Source: Capitulum mitella (taxonomy: Eukaryota > Arthropoda > Thecostraca > Pollicipedomorpha > Pollicipedidae). From it: DNA of 64,000 nt. The notes under the pieces are model-generated. The model saw only the letters and a list, made by a program, of their open reading frames with translations. It was not told the origin of the DNA and searched no databases. Below, one piece after another: positions 51,528-62,161 of the stretch. The position numbers and the translations under genes are program-made. The stretch is from NCBI GenBank assembly GCA_030062745.1, contig CP099852.1:20730266-20794265 (forward strand), written 5' to 3'. Numbering within the stretch: the stretch's first letter is position 1; each line of letters begins with the position of its first letter.

Positions 51528-52769
51528 TCTTCATCCGACCCTAGATACGAATACGAGTAAAAAGACAGTGCAGTGGATTCAGCTCCACAACGCTAACCGA
51601 GACTTTTATGTTCCTCTTTTTCCAAATAACATTAACAGCACTGATGCAATTTCCAGACTGTTCGTCTGCTGAAGAGGATGAAACGGAAACGTCTCTCGTG
51701 AGGGAGAAAGATGATCCACGTGCACGACGGCGTCGAGCTGGTGAGTGTGCTTTATGGCATTCGTTTTGCCCGTAGCAATGCAACCAGTGGGATAGGCCTA
51801 ACGAAACGTTGTGCACAGCGATGTACAAGGTATTGAGCCAGCGTGATCCGAAACTCAGCACTGTGATGGGTAGCTCGGTTGGGGGGGGGGGCGGATTCCC
51901 CCCCCCAGATCTCGAGAACTACACATCCGATGTCATCGCAACAAACAGCAATCGATTTGCCATGACGTAAACTACGTTTTTATAGAAAGAAGTTTGCAAA
52001 ATTTAGAAAGAGGCGGATACTGGGAGGCAAAAGTCAAAATGGGGAATATTTTTGGACTTCTTATAAGTCCGTTGTTTATGGACCCATTTCGATGAAATTG
52101 ATATGAATGGAGAGACTGTGGATGGCTCTTTTACCTTTGGTCCATGCATCTGAAGTTTTGAGAAAATTCATAGGCGTTCACAGGATTTCAGAAATGGGAG
52201 GATTAGCTAAGAAAAAATGAGTTTACAAAAAGCTAAAAGCACGTTTTTGGCTTACGCTAGTCATGTTATGTTCAAGAAGTACAATTCATATTACAGTGTT
52301 TGTATCATGTTAGCATAAGCGGTGCGAGGGACATGAAAATAGGGGAAATGTCATGGTCACATGTTCTTCAGACCAACTTACAACATTTGACCTTAAATGA
52401 CCTCCAACAACATTACAGCCACTTGGGATGATCTCGTGTGCATTTAGTGTTATCTGAGAGCGTTGCCATTGATTTGATTTCACTCTGTTTCGAAAATTCC
52501 ATTTTATGGCTTTTGTGAAATAAGGCACGCGGACTGACATTTTAGGTCAAAGCTCCGCAACCCGACCCGATATCATGTTGAAACGTGGTACACAAGTAGA
52601 GGGCACCATTCTACGTCATATGTGTTCTGGGATTGGTATCTGAAAAAATAGCGCCAAAAGTTTTGCTATGAAACGAAATTTCAGCTTTTGACCTTGACCT
52701 GACCTTGCTAAGTGATCTGAGATTAGCAAAATTATATTTGTATGTTGCCCAACTATTTTGGCATGCAAC
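51528..52769. repeat. 1.24 kb duplicated segment, copy B
   Basis: Near-identical partner of 11067-12303. Here it is contiguous with the multi-exon gene, so this is likely the source copy. Confidence 0.9.
51675..51740 (+). CDS. Exon i, copy 3 (gene-linked)
   Basis: Acceptor CTGCTGAAG and donor GTGAGT bound 66 nt reading DETETSLVREKDDPRARRRR plus one Ala, phase 1 to 1. It is the last recognised exon of the gene in this window; no stop-containing exon was found downstream before the gap. Confidence 0.55.
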
Positions 52770-53208
52770 CATGTAAAGTTATAAAATCTATCTTAAAAAC
52801 GCTTTATTCAACAGTCATTTTCCTTTTACCTTCAACAGGGCCAAAAATGGCTTGAGGTGCCTTCCAAAAACGTTGCCTGGCCCCGTCCCTGCTTAAAAAA
52901 GAATTACGACATTTTGTAAAAGTACGTAGAAAGAATAGCTACAAAAAGTGACTTAGGTTCGTGAAGCTGCGTCGAAAATCCTGGAATGCCAATCAAAAAA
53001 CCCGAGGGGGTCGGATTCAGTGCCCCCTGTCGGGAATAGGCTTAATATAGTTTTGTGGCCAGGCACCACAAATTTCGAAATCTATGCAACCAACCGAATT
53101 TTGTAGGGTTTGGCCACAAAAAGATTTAGCATTTGATTTTAGCACGCGACACATGAAAAAATGTATCCTGACAACTGGAAACACAATGTAGCACTTAACG
53201 ACAATTCG
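52770..53208. other. No gene recognised
   Basis: AT-leaning, with a CAACAGGGCC word also found at the end of copy A (12302). Nothing coding is seen. Confidence 0.4.
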
Positions 53209-53605
53209 TCAATTATGTAGCTCTTGAAGCAAATCGGGCTTTCTATTAAGCCAGTTCTGAATGTTTTTAGCTGAATTCCGTGAAATACTTTGTGGCAGAA
53301 ATGGGATTTTCTCACCCTCAGAAAAAGGCAAAGATCTCTGGGGAACGACTGTCATAAGGCGAAGATTCGCTGTCAAATCAATGATCTTAAAGAATTCATT
53401 GAGTTCTGAAGCAACTGACAGGTTAAATGAAGTTTTGCGAACTAGGCGCTTTGCTATTTGATTTGGCACTTGAATTCCTGACCATAAATTGTAGTTTGTG
53501 GTCCCCGTTTTCAAACAAAGTTGTGAATAACTTTTTCGTCATAACGGGAAGCAGTGGCGAACGATCTTCCGTTGTATACCAACAGAAATTTGGACTGAAA
53601 GCCAT
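53209..53605 (-). pseudogene. Unassigned minus-strand coding relic
   Basis: Two overlapping minus frames look protein-like: MAFSPNFCWYTTEDRSPLLP (from 53605), and NLWSGIQVPNQIAKRLVRKT continuing to FKIIDLTANLRLMTVVPQRS (down to 53209). A frameshift between them would make one gene. The family was not recognised; it may be a transposase or other mobile gene. Confidence 0.3.
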
Positions 53606-53677
53606 GCTTCTGCAGCTATTTGGTATTATAAATGATCAACCACTGCAATCAGTGATTGTATTTCTTTCTGCAGGTCA

Positions 53678-54177
53678 NNNNNNNNNNNNNNNNNNNNNNN
53701 NNNNNNNNNNNNNNNNNNNNNNNNNNNNNNNNNNNNNNNNNNNNNNNNNNNNNNNNNNNNNNNNNNNNNNNNNNNNNNNNNNNNNNNNNNNNNNNNNNNN
53801 NNNNNNNNNNNNNNNNNNNNNNNNNNNNNNNNNNNNNNNNNNNNNNNNNNNNNNNNNNNNNNNNNNNNNNNNNNNNNNNNNNNNNNNNNNNNNNNNNNNN
53901 NNNNNNNNNNNNNNNNNNNNNNNNNNNNNNNNNNNNNNNNNNNNNNNNNNNNNNNNNNNNNNNNNNNNNNNNNNNNNNNNNNNNNNNNNNNNNNNNNNNN
54001 NNNNNNNNNNNNNNNNNNNNNNNNNNNNNNNNNNNNNNNNNNNNNNNNNNNNNNNNNNNNNNNNNNNNNNNNNNNNNNNNNNNNNNNNNNNNNNNNNNNN
54101 NNNNNNNNNNNNNNNNNNNNNNNNNNNNNNNNNNNNNNNNNNNNNNNNNNNNNNNNNNNNNNNNNNNNNNNNNNNNN
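53678..54177. other. Assembly gap, 500 N
   Basis: Exactly 500 N. It hides the 5' part of the Tigger element. Confidence 0.99.
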
Positions 54178-54794
54178 TTGCAAGTTGGAGGAAATTGTGG
54201 CCAAAAAACGTCACCCATGCTTACGTCGGATTTACGCCTGACGAAGTTCACCACTCCGCCGTAGATAAGGCTGTGAGGCTGGCTTGGTTGGTAGCCACTG
54301 AAGGGTTCTCCGACATGACGACGGAAGAAGTGAACACACTGATCGAGTGCCACTCGAACCCCCTAACCGACGAGGAACTCGTCGAAATGACAAGATCGGC
54401 AAGTGAGGAAGAAGAGGAGGTAGCTGACGACGGTGACGACAACGAAGCTGAAGAACGTGGCCTTACCTTGGAAAACCTGCAAGAGCTCTGCAACATAGCA
54501 CGGACTCTGCAACAAAGGGCCCAAGAAATCGACGACAACATGGTCAGAGCCGTAGAATTCAGTAACCGTACTGACGGTGTAATGGCGTTGTACAAGGGCA
54601 TCTTTGCTCAGAAGAAAAAACAACGGTCACAGCTCCCCATCACGATGTTCCTTGTGCGCCGAAAACATTTTGCAGAAGCTCTTTCTGCTGCCTCTACGCC
54701 GCCTCCTGCAGCTACCCCAGCTCTATCCGAAGCTGCCCGCGACGATCCAGGGCCCCTAGCACCTGAAGATGAGGCGTCATCTGAGGAGCAGTAA
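54178..54794 (+). CDS. Tigger/pogo-type transposase, C-terminal part
   Basis: About 205 codons from the gap to TAA. Diagnostic blocks: LWPKNVTHAYVGF, an acidic run (SASEEEEEVADDGDD), GLTLENLQELCNIARTLQQR, NMVRAVEFSNRTDGVMALYK and IFAQKKKQRSQLPITMF. This is the C-terminus of DDE_1 transposases of the pogo/Tigger branch of Tc1/mariner. The catalytic DDE core and CENPB-type DNA-binding domain would lie in or before the gap. The sequence is uninterrupted, so the copy may be fairly young. The element's 3' end is at 55274. Confidence 0.85.
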
Positions 54795-55274
54795 AGTTCT
54801 CATTAACCTGTGCAGTAAATCATCTTCATCTTCTTCACCTCCATTGTACTGCACAGGCGTTTCATCGACATTTATAAAGATCAAGCAAAGAGAAGCTATT
54901 GTCAGAGGCGAGTTACGTGCCTTGTTATAAAAGTTGTTATAAGAATAAAAAAGTTCTAAAACAAATTTACAGTATGTACACTTTAGTTACATCTACGTAT
55001 GTTACACACACACACGTATCATATTTATATTATTTATACATTATTTTATGTATGTTATTTATTCTATTAATATTTTATTTACATGTTTGAAACTATTCTT
55101 TAATGTTCTAATGATAACATATGCACTTATATGGTTTCAAATACACTTATTGATATTATTCATACACAAAAAATGCACGTATGTTAAAAATGAGAGGGTG
55201 ACACTACTTCGCGGATTTTCACCTTTCGCGGAGGGGTTTAGAACGCATTATCCGCGAATAACGAGGGATTACTG
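54795..55274 (+). mobile_element. Tigger element 3' region and terminal inverted repeat
   Basis: AT-rich sequence leads to TTCGCGGATTTTCACC, a TTATCCGCGAATAACG block and a final GAGGGATTACTG followed by TA (55275-55276), the inverted form of the CAGTAATCCCTCG start typical of Tigger elements, with the TA target. The 5' partner TIR is not visible and is probably in the gap. Confidence 0.8.
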
Positions 55275-55279
55275 TATAT

Positions 55280-55539
55280 AGATCAGGTGGTTTGATTGCA
55301 CGATCAGAGTAAGTATATGTTTTTTGCAAGCAGGCCCGAGCTGAAGACAGAGGCAACAGTATCGAGGATATCGCCGGGCCATAGGGCGGCCGCACCTGGA
55401 AGATGTCAATATATAGATCAGGTGGTTTGATTGCGCGATCAAAGTATGTTTTTTGCAAGCAGGCCATAGCAGACAGACAGAGCAACAGTATCGAGGACGC
55501 TTCGCCGGGCCATGGGGCGGCCGCACTTGGAAGATATCA

Positions 55540-55570
<31 letters not shown>

Positions 55571-55625
55571 GTGGTTTGACTGCGCGATCAGAGATGTGTT
55601 TTTTGCAAGCAGGCCCGAGCCAACT
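55280..55625. repeat. 136-bp tandem repeat, about 2.4 copies
   Basis: GATCAGGTGGTTTGATTG recurs at 55281 and 55417, and in variant form at 55566; GTTTTTTGCAAGCAGGCC and GCCGGGCCAT-GGGCGGCCGC recur with it. An (AT)n expansion at about 55540-55565 lengthens the last interval. Confidence 0.9.
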
Positions 55626-57288
55626 TCGTGAGTTACAGTTGCAACCGTTCGTGAGTTACAGGGGGCGGTTAACTGCCGGGCGGGTAACCGCCCGCCACTA
55701 TCGGGCTGATCGGTGCCGAGTGCCAGTCGGGCGCGGCTTAAAGGGGGCCGTCCTAGGGAAAACCGGGAGGGGCTCCTTAACGCACTGTTTTGCAGAAAAC
55801 GATCCCTAACGCCAAGGCACAAAAGGGTCGTACCTGAGGAGCCGGCAGACCATGGGCCCACTGGCCCGACATGGGTCCCATATACGACGTCCATTCCGCA
55901 GAAAGAGGCCCCTAAGGCAACGCCACTTCAAAGGCGGCTCATCCTCCGGTGCTGCGGTTCATCCCAGGCTCCCCGCTGACAGAGGCGGATGCAAAGGGGG
56001 AAAATGGGGGCGATTGCCATAGAGGCACGATAGGAGCCCCGAGGAGGCCCTCTCGGGTCCCTTAGGGGCCTCGTAGGGTTCAGTTGTGCCTTAATTGGCC
56101 CGTGATGCTGAAATAATACAGTAAAATGGTCCTCCTATCTCAACGGACCCCAAAAATGACGATCAACCAGGGGCCCTCCTTAGCCAGGGGTACTTTTCGA
56201 GGGTACTTCTATTTTCCAGGACGGTCCGCCTCAAAGGGGCGGTCCTGGGTGGGCGGTCAGAAGACCCTGAAGCAAGCCATCTTTGACACAAAAAGGCCCC
56301 TTCAGGTAATGCCCAAGGCGGCACTAAAGAACCAGGGAACCCGAACCCCTTTCGCCGGGACGGGCTCTATACGGGCCCCTTCACAGAGAGACCATCTGAG
56401 GCAAGGGTCCCAAAGGGCGTACATAAAAATGGCTCATCACGGGGAGCCGGGGCTTCAAGGCTCTCTGTTGACAAAAGGCTAACACAAGGGGGAGCAATGT
56501 GGTGATCGTCCCGTGGGTCCCGAGAGGAGCCTCGAGGAGACCCTCTCGCGTTCATGACAGGCCCCGCAGGAAAGGAGCCCCGAGCTTAGATTGTGTTCCC
56601 TTATGTTGGGATCACCCAAAAACTGGCACTGCTATACTCAAGAGGCCCCCAAAACGATGAACAACTACTACCTAATGAGCTTAAAAACGACGGACAACTA
56701 CTGCTTGATGAGCCAGGGTGAATTCCTGCTGACAAATGTGGATAAAAGCGGGAAGCGATAGGTAATTGCTCTATTCGGACCCGAGAGGGACCTCGAGGCG
56801 GCCCTTTTCGATGGAAAGGGAGTCTCAGACAGTCTCAGACAGAAATCTGGGCCAAATGGGTTATGAGGCTCATATTATACTCCCGAGGACTGCCATCCTG
56901 GCCCTTGTTGCCATCCTTGATCCGTCCCTCCCTGCTGACCATCAAGAGCCTGCTTAACTTTTAGGAGACTTTCGAAAAGAAAAGCTATGTCCAACCTTCC
57001 CTTGCACATGGACCCGAATTTCACCACGAAGCGGAGGCGCCCTTTCTCGTTGGTTCCTTTCTCCTTCCCTTCTTTGGCGTTTAGCTCCACTTTCTTGCTC
57101 CTGGAGGACCTAAGTAGACAATACGGCATTATACTTCTTTGCTTGTTACTCCTGAGCTGGCCTGAGAATCTACTGTACCTCTTATGGTATCAAAAAGTAT
57201 GTTCAAATCGTGCCGAATGCAACAATGGATGAAGATGGACAAAAGCCGTAAACCGCATGCTTTATTTTCGTTGTTTTGAATCCAGCTA
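55626..57288. other. No gene recognised; GC-rich degraded repeat
   Basis: Many AGGGGCCC/GGAGCCCCGAGG words point to an old GC-rich repeat. The part at 55640-55690 (CGTTCGTGAGTTACAGG, then AACTGCC) resembles the inner right end of the piggyBac-like MITE (47770-47810). No coding region was found. Confidence 0.4.
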
Positions 57289-57435
57289 AAACAACCAATC
57301 ATGGCTCAGCAACAGCACAACAACCAATCATGGCTCAGCATGTAAAATACGTCACAGAGCATTCGTAACCCAAACTCCCTTGTTACTACTCCTTCACTCT
57401 GAACTTCAGAAATTTGTATAAATGGGCGCCTTACT
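57289..57435 (+). promoter_or_regulatory. Promoter-like module: two CCAAT boxes, CRE-like site, TATA
   Basis: A 29-bp unit (CAACCAATCATGGCTCAGCA) is duplicated, giving CCAAT at 57295 and 57324. TACGTCA at 57349-57355 and TATAAAT at 57417-57423 follow. No gene follows directly; it could be a solo LTR promoter. Confidence 0.4.
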
Positions 57436-58559
57436 GTGTGTTTTCACTTGGTACTGAACTCACACCGGTGGCTGACTCATACTGCCGTATGAGCCGAGCA
57501 ATGTCCACTCGGCCATGAGGAAAATACGATGCCCCGTATTTTTGCACTAGGCTTACCATTGCAAAACCCATTTCACGCCCATATGCAACCGCCATTCCTG
57601 AAGACTGCAAGCCTTCAGGAAACGCTGCAAGGGGACAGATTCTGCCCTTCGTAGGAATATACTTGTTCCTGGCCCGGATGCCTGGCCTGGCAAGGATTCC
57701 TGCCGGGCCCCAGTCTAAGGGGTTCAGGGTCCCGGGCCCTCCCTCTCAAACGGATTCTCCCTGCGTGCCCGGACCCAGCGTCATGTGATCGCTCCTGTCG
57801 TGAGTGCGGGCGCAAATACGCTCCACTGGTGGTGGGGGCAATCGGTCACAGTGTGTGAAGGTGTGGAGGGGGCGCGTATTTCCCCCTAGTTAATGAGATA
57901 ATCAAGTTTCTGGTCTCCCCTTTTCTGCCGTTGGTATTTATGCCGTTACAGACCAAGGCAGGGGTTACGCCGACCCCACTTTCGTAGGTGTACGGCCTTC
58001 CCAAAGACAGTCCGCATAGGTGCGCCCAAGTTGGAGGCCGCCGAGGCCCGAGAAATTGCGAAACCGAGCGAAACTGGTAAAACTGGTAAATCTCGCGCAA
58101 TAAATAGCAGGCTAACAATGGCTGTGTTCAGTCTCCAGACCCAAGTAAAGGGCGTCTGCGTCATAACAAATCAGAACGTAGCGCAGCTTCACTGTGCATA
58201 ACAGTAAAGCTATCCATGTTGCATGTTTTGCTTCTATGGGTCTCCCCCTATGCAGTCCGCCTGACTGTCCTCAATGCAAAATTTCAGTTTCCGAAATTTC
58301 GTGCCTCTTCTCAACAAATTGGCGCCTTCTAACATTACTGGAACATTTTGTGTTTTCGAACCTTGGCCGCCTGTCAGTAAAACCGTTGAAATATGGATTT
58401 CGTCGTGTTTACTGTGCATGCCAAGGACTTCGCCGATAATATGGCTTCGATATTGCCACACCATTTCGGACCTTCCTACCACCCAGACCTAAAACAAAGT
58501 GATATAAACCCGGGAACAAATGCGATTTTCAACAGGTATATATGGGTAGGGGCCCCACT
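57436..58559. other. No gene recognised
   Basis: Short ORFs on both strands without splice support; the minus frame at 58482-58234 is smooth but matches nothing I know. Confidence 0.4.
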
Positions 58560-58654
58560 TCAGGCAGACGTGTAGGCAGGGATGGTCCGTCCTCAGAGTG
58601 AATTCTCCTCCCCACAGGTGGCAGTGCCATTTTTCAACGGACCAGACATGCACG

Positions 58655-58689
<35 letters not shown>

Positions 58690-58780
58690 CGCTGTATCTT
58701 CGCTGTGCCTCAGAGAGAGTGCTGGAAGGGAACGATACCACCCTGTCCCCCTCTGCGTGCTGCTGTACGGCACTAACACC
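58560..58780 (-). pseudogene. Ty3/gypsy RNase H fragment split by a microsatellite
   Basis: The minus strand reads VWSVEKWHCHLWGGEFTLRT followed by DHPCL (about 58645-58575), the conserved EK-YLWG-FTLRTDH core of gypsy RNase H. Just upstream the frame is filled by (GA)n, read as Arg-Glu repeats (plus-strand (CT)n at 58657-58686). The rest of pol is not recognisable, so this is an old relic. Confidence 0.6.
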
Positions 58781-59315
58781 TACGTTGCTTCCGTCCGTCA
58801 TGACGTACATAGGCAGGGCCGGATCGCCAGCACTCTACTGGTCAGGATGGCGTCTCGGACGACGTCGAGGACGGTCTGCATCCCCGAGCCCAGCGGAACG
58901 CGGCAACGCCGTTCCGCAGAAGCCTCCGCCGCACCTCCACCAGCGAGCTGCAGCTGGGAACAAAGCCGAACAGGCCAAGCAAGACCTGCAGCTCCTTCAC
59001 CGACCTCGGCGGCCGGTGTCAGGGTCCAGGTTCACGCAGACCCTGGGCCCGCGTGGGTTCGACAGCCACGTCGCTAGCAGACACTGTGAGCCCCAAGAAG
59101 TCGACTGAGGTCAGACCAAACCCATGTTTCCTCATGTTCAGAATCAAATGGTACCAGGTACACCTGGGTGCCCGGGAGTCCACGAACAATCGCCTCCATC
59201 GCCTTCTGAAAGCAACTATGAAGTAACTTCATTCCGAAGCAGGTCAAGTCAGGTCAGGCCAGACTGATGAAGGTGATTTCGTACTGGCAATTCATCACAT
59301 TGAAGTGCACTTTAA
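58781..59315. other. No gene recognised
   Basis: GC-rich with an open Arg/Ser/Pro-rich plus frame at 58820-59108, which lacks splice or domain support. Confidence 0.4.
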
Positions 59316-60504
59316 TGTTACGGCCGGTTATGACAGATTCAGAGCCGGGTGGGACTAGGGATCCAAGAGGAAAGTTGTAGCAATTGTACTGCACGATTTC
59401 GTCGCTACGCCCGCAAGGAGATATTGAATTCGTCGCTGCGTCTGCGAGGAGATATTGATTTCGTTGCTGCGCCCGCGAGATATTGTAAGCAATGAGCCTG
59501 CGTGATTTTGTTACTGCGACCGCATTTTAGACGCTGCTGCACTTGACTACCGATGCAGAGCAATTAATCATACATGTTTGCCTCACCACTCCCAGGCCAG
59601 CCAGCCCGTTTATCTTTTGCAAGTTGACACAAGGCCCGCATAGAGACACGTGCCAGACGGCCAACCACGCACCGGCCACGCGCTCACACCCCGGCCTCAT
59701 CCCCAAAAGCTTCTAGAACCTTCCATCGGACTCAGCCAATCACAACCCGCCACCACACAACACGTCACTTACTTCTTCACCATCGCGTCACACTTCTACG
59801 TCACACCCGGGCCAGGTATAAAACTCGTAATCCCCAGACCCCAGCATGGATTCTGGACTTGCTAGCCGGCCCGCCATCGCCGACACTACTCTGCTCTGCT
59901 CTGCTCTCTCTCGACCGTGAGTTCCCGCTTCGGTTATCTTCCAAATTCACAACGCGGATCAAGGTCCTACCGCTAGATTACGCTGCACTACGCTGTTCTT
60001 CGCTGTTCTCCGCTGTTATCTGCTGTCCGCTGCTCTGCAAGTTTCAATACAGCGTCGAATCCGAAAACCCGAATGTCTAGTGCCTCGCAGACAAACAACA
60101 AGACGATCATCAGCATTCGGACAACTACAGCAGACCGGACGGAGAGCGGAACGGGAGTAACGCTACAGGGTCTTTGCTACGTCCCCGTGTGAAAATCTCC
60201 GGGCCGACGTTGGCATTCCTTCTCGCTCACATAGGCGCACTTTACAACTCATGAAATACTCCATCAAAGTGAGGCTCTGCAAGTTTCAATACAGCGTCGA
60301 ATCCGAAATCCGAATGTCTAGTGTGCCTCGTCTAGTGTGCCTGTAATCCTAATCCTATCCTATCCTAGTCCTATCCTATCCTATCCTATCCTAATCCTAG
60401 TGTGCCTGTGTCTAGAGTGCCTCGCAGACAAACAACAAGACGATCATCAGCATTCGGACAACTACAGCAGACCGGACGGAGAGCGGAACGGGAATAACGC
60501 TACA
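59316..60504 (+). mobile_element. 5' LTR of a Ty3/gypsy retrotransposon
   Basis: The proposed LTR starts TGTTACGGCCGG and ends AACGCTACA just before the primer-binding site, so it has TG...CA ends. It holds a TATA box (GTATAAAA, 59817-59824) preceded by three CGTCAC motifs (about 59762-59805) and CCAAT (about 59737). Near its 3' end two copies of a 130-bp block (60038-60171 and 60279-60504) flank unique sequence and the second contains a (CCTAT)n insertion. The 5' boundary is inferred without the 3' LTR for comparison. Confidence 0.6.
60345..60405. repeat. (CCTAT)n / CCTAATCCTAG minisatellite in LTR
   Basis: Irregular tandem CCTAT and CCTAGT words interrupt the second copy of the LTR-internal duplication. 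Confidence 0.8.
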
Positions 60505-60505
60505 T

Positions 60506-60523
60506 TGGTGCCGTGACCCGGAT
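60506..60523 (+). other. Primer-binding site
   Basis: TGGTGCCGTGACCCGGAT follows the LTR end by one base. TGG plus tRNA 3'-end complementarity is the usual minus-strand primer site of gypsy elements; the cognate tRNA was not determined. Confidence 0.7.
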
Positions 60524-60547
60524 AATACAACCAAGTGGGAACTCGAG

Positions 60548-62161
60548 GTGAGCCAGAGCCAACAGCATCTAGAGCAAGGACTGACCATCGTCCTAAATCT
60601 TACACAAGCCCCAACGCTTTCTGCCAACGCCAACAGGAGTGCCTGTGTCTGCCCCTGCCACCACCGGACGGACAACCGCCAAGCACAATCACCGTCTGCA
60701 CCGGAGGTACCACCAACGTCCTCGCTGAAAGAAGACCTCGAGGGAGACAAGGGAGCTACTGCACCGTCTGAGCTACCAGCAAACGTTGCAGGTACGGCCG
60801 ACGTTGCGCCCCGGCAAAGGGCAAGCACGTCAACCCCTGCGCCGCCTGTGACTGCACCGGCTGTGCCTGTAACAGAACCTCGCTCAGTCCGCTATCGGCG
60901 CATGCTACAAAAATACGAAGCCGAGAAGCAGCTCAAAGCCAGCTACTGGGACGGTCCTCCTCCTCTTGTGTTTGGTCCGACCAAGCCATCCAGTGATCAT
61001 CCGCCGCTTCAAGAAGACCGCTTCGTGCAAGCTTCAACGCTTACATCTAACGACCGCCCACCGCTTCCGGAAGACCAGCCTACGCTTGAACAACGCCACC
61101 GCACTGCAGACGACGACTATCAGGAAGACTGGGAGGAGTACTCGCAGCAGGGCTATTGGGAAGACACCGACCCCGGAGACTGCTTTTAGGGTAAAGAAAT
61201 CTCTTTTTTTTACAGTGAACGCATTAAACCTTTCGATGGTCAAAGCGCTGAAGGTCTCAATCAGTGGATAGAAAATGTAGAGCGAATTTTTAACAGCTGT
61301 CAATGTGACGAAGCAACTGTTCTGTACGTAGCCTCACGTCTTCTGACGGGCGCTGCAGAACGTTTCTTTTGGAGGATTAGGAACCAGCGCCCAAATTGGG
61401 ACACTCTAAAAGAGACCACAGTGCAACATTTTGGAAACCTCCGCGATGTCCGAGATACTCAGGAAAAACTACGTCATTTAACGCAAAGAAACCATGAAAA
61501 CATTCAACAGTACGGTGAAAGAGTCTCTCGTTTGGCCACTGAAGCTTTTAGTACTGACATTGGAATCCCTGTTGTACAAAACCTGTTGATTAACTCATTC
61601 ACGAATGGACTGACGGACAAACGTATCAGGACGACTTTGATACGACAAGCCCCAAGGACATTGGACGAAGCCGTGCAAATTGCCATGGACGAACAAAAAG
61701 TGTACCGTGCTGTGGACTCTATGACTGACAAATCTGAAGCCATGGACATTGACGCTGTGACAAAGACAAAACCAGTGACGACGAAGCTGCAGGAAGACGT
61801 CCAGAATCTGTCGGAAGATGTAAAGGTGCTGACGGTAAAAATGCACGAGATGTACAAAAACTCTCAGCCGCCGCCACCCGAGGTAAGACCGCAACATCAT
61901 TATCAACCTTTTGGACAGCAACCATACCGGCCGCGCCCACCCATCAGACCACCCATGTGGACACACCAAAATCGCCCCTCGTTCCGGACTGATCGTGCTC
62001 CACCTCGCAGAGAACCTCCCAGAGCAGCAAGTTACCGTTGGACGGCAGATAATCGCCCTATCTGCAACTTCTGTGGCATCCCAGGTCACACGCAGCGTGT
62101 GTGCAGAAAACGTGCTGCAGCCGAGCGACAGCAACCACCATCCGTACAGCAGGAAAACTAG
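60548..62161 (+). CDS. gag of Ty3/gypsy element, with one in-frame TAG
   Basis: One frame runs from the LTR side to TAG at 62159-62161. The N-terminal part (to 61186) is Pro/Ser/Glu-rich without an obvious ATG start. A TAG at 61187-61189 interrupts it. The frame then continues with GKEISFFYSERIKPFDGQSA and EGLNQWIENVERIF, a typical capsid start, through HLTQRNHENIQQYGERVSRL, and ends with a CCHC knuckle, CNFCGIPGHTQRVC (about 62068-62107). Gag packages element RNA. The TAG is either a nonsense mutation, a leaky stop, or evidence that gag proper starts after it. Pol overlaps in the -1 frame from 62053, with GGAAAAC just before the stop as a possible slip site. Confidence 0.8.

Noticed and set aside
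53427-54794. One 455-residue plus-strand ORF through the second gap
   Set aside because: Only the part after 54178 is Tigger transposase; the part before the gap looks like antisense of another coding relic.
61191-61215. A 25-nt GTAAAG...TTTTTTTTACAG 'intron' that would remove sequence just after the gag TAG
   Set aside because: Too short for spliceosomal removal, and the stop would not be removed by it; the downstream frame already continues without splicing.
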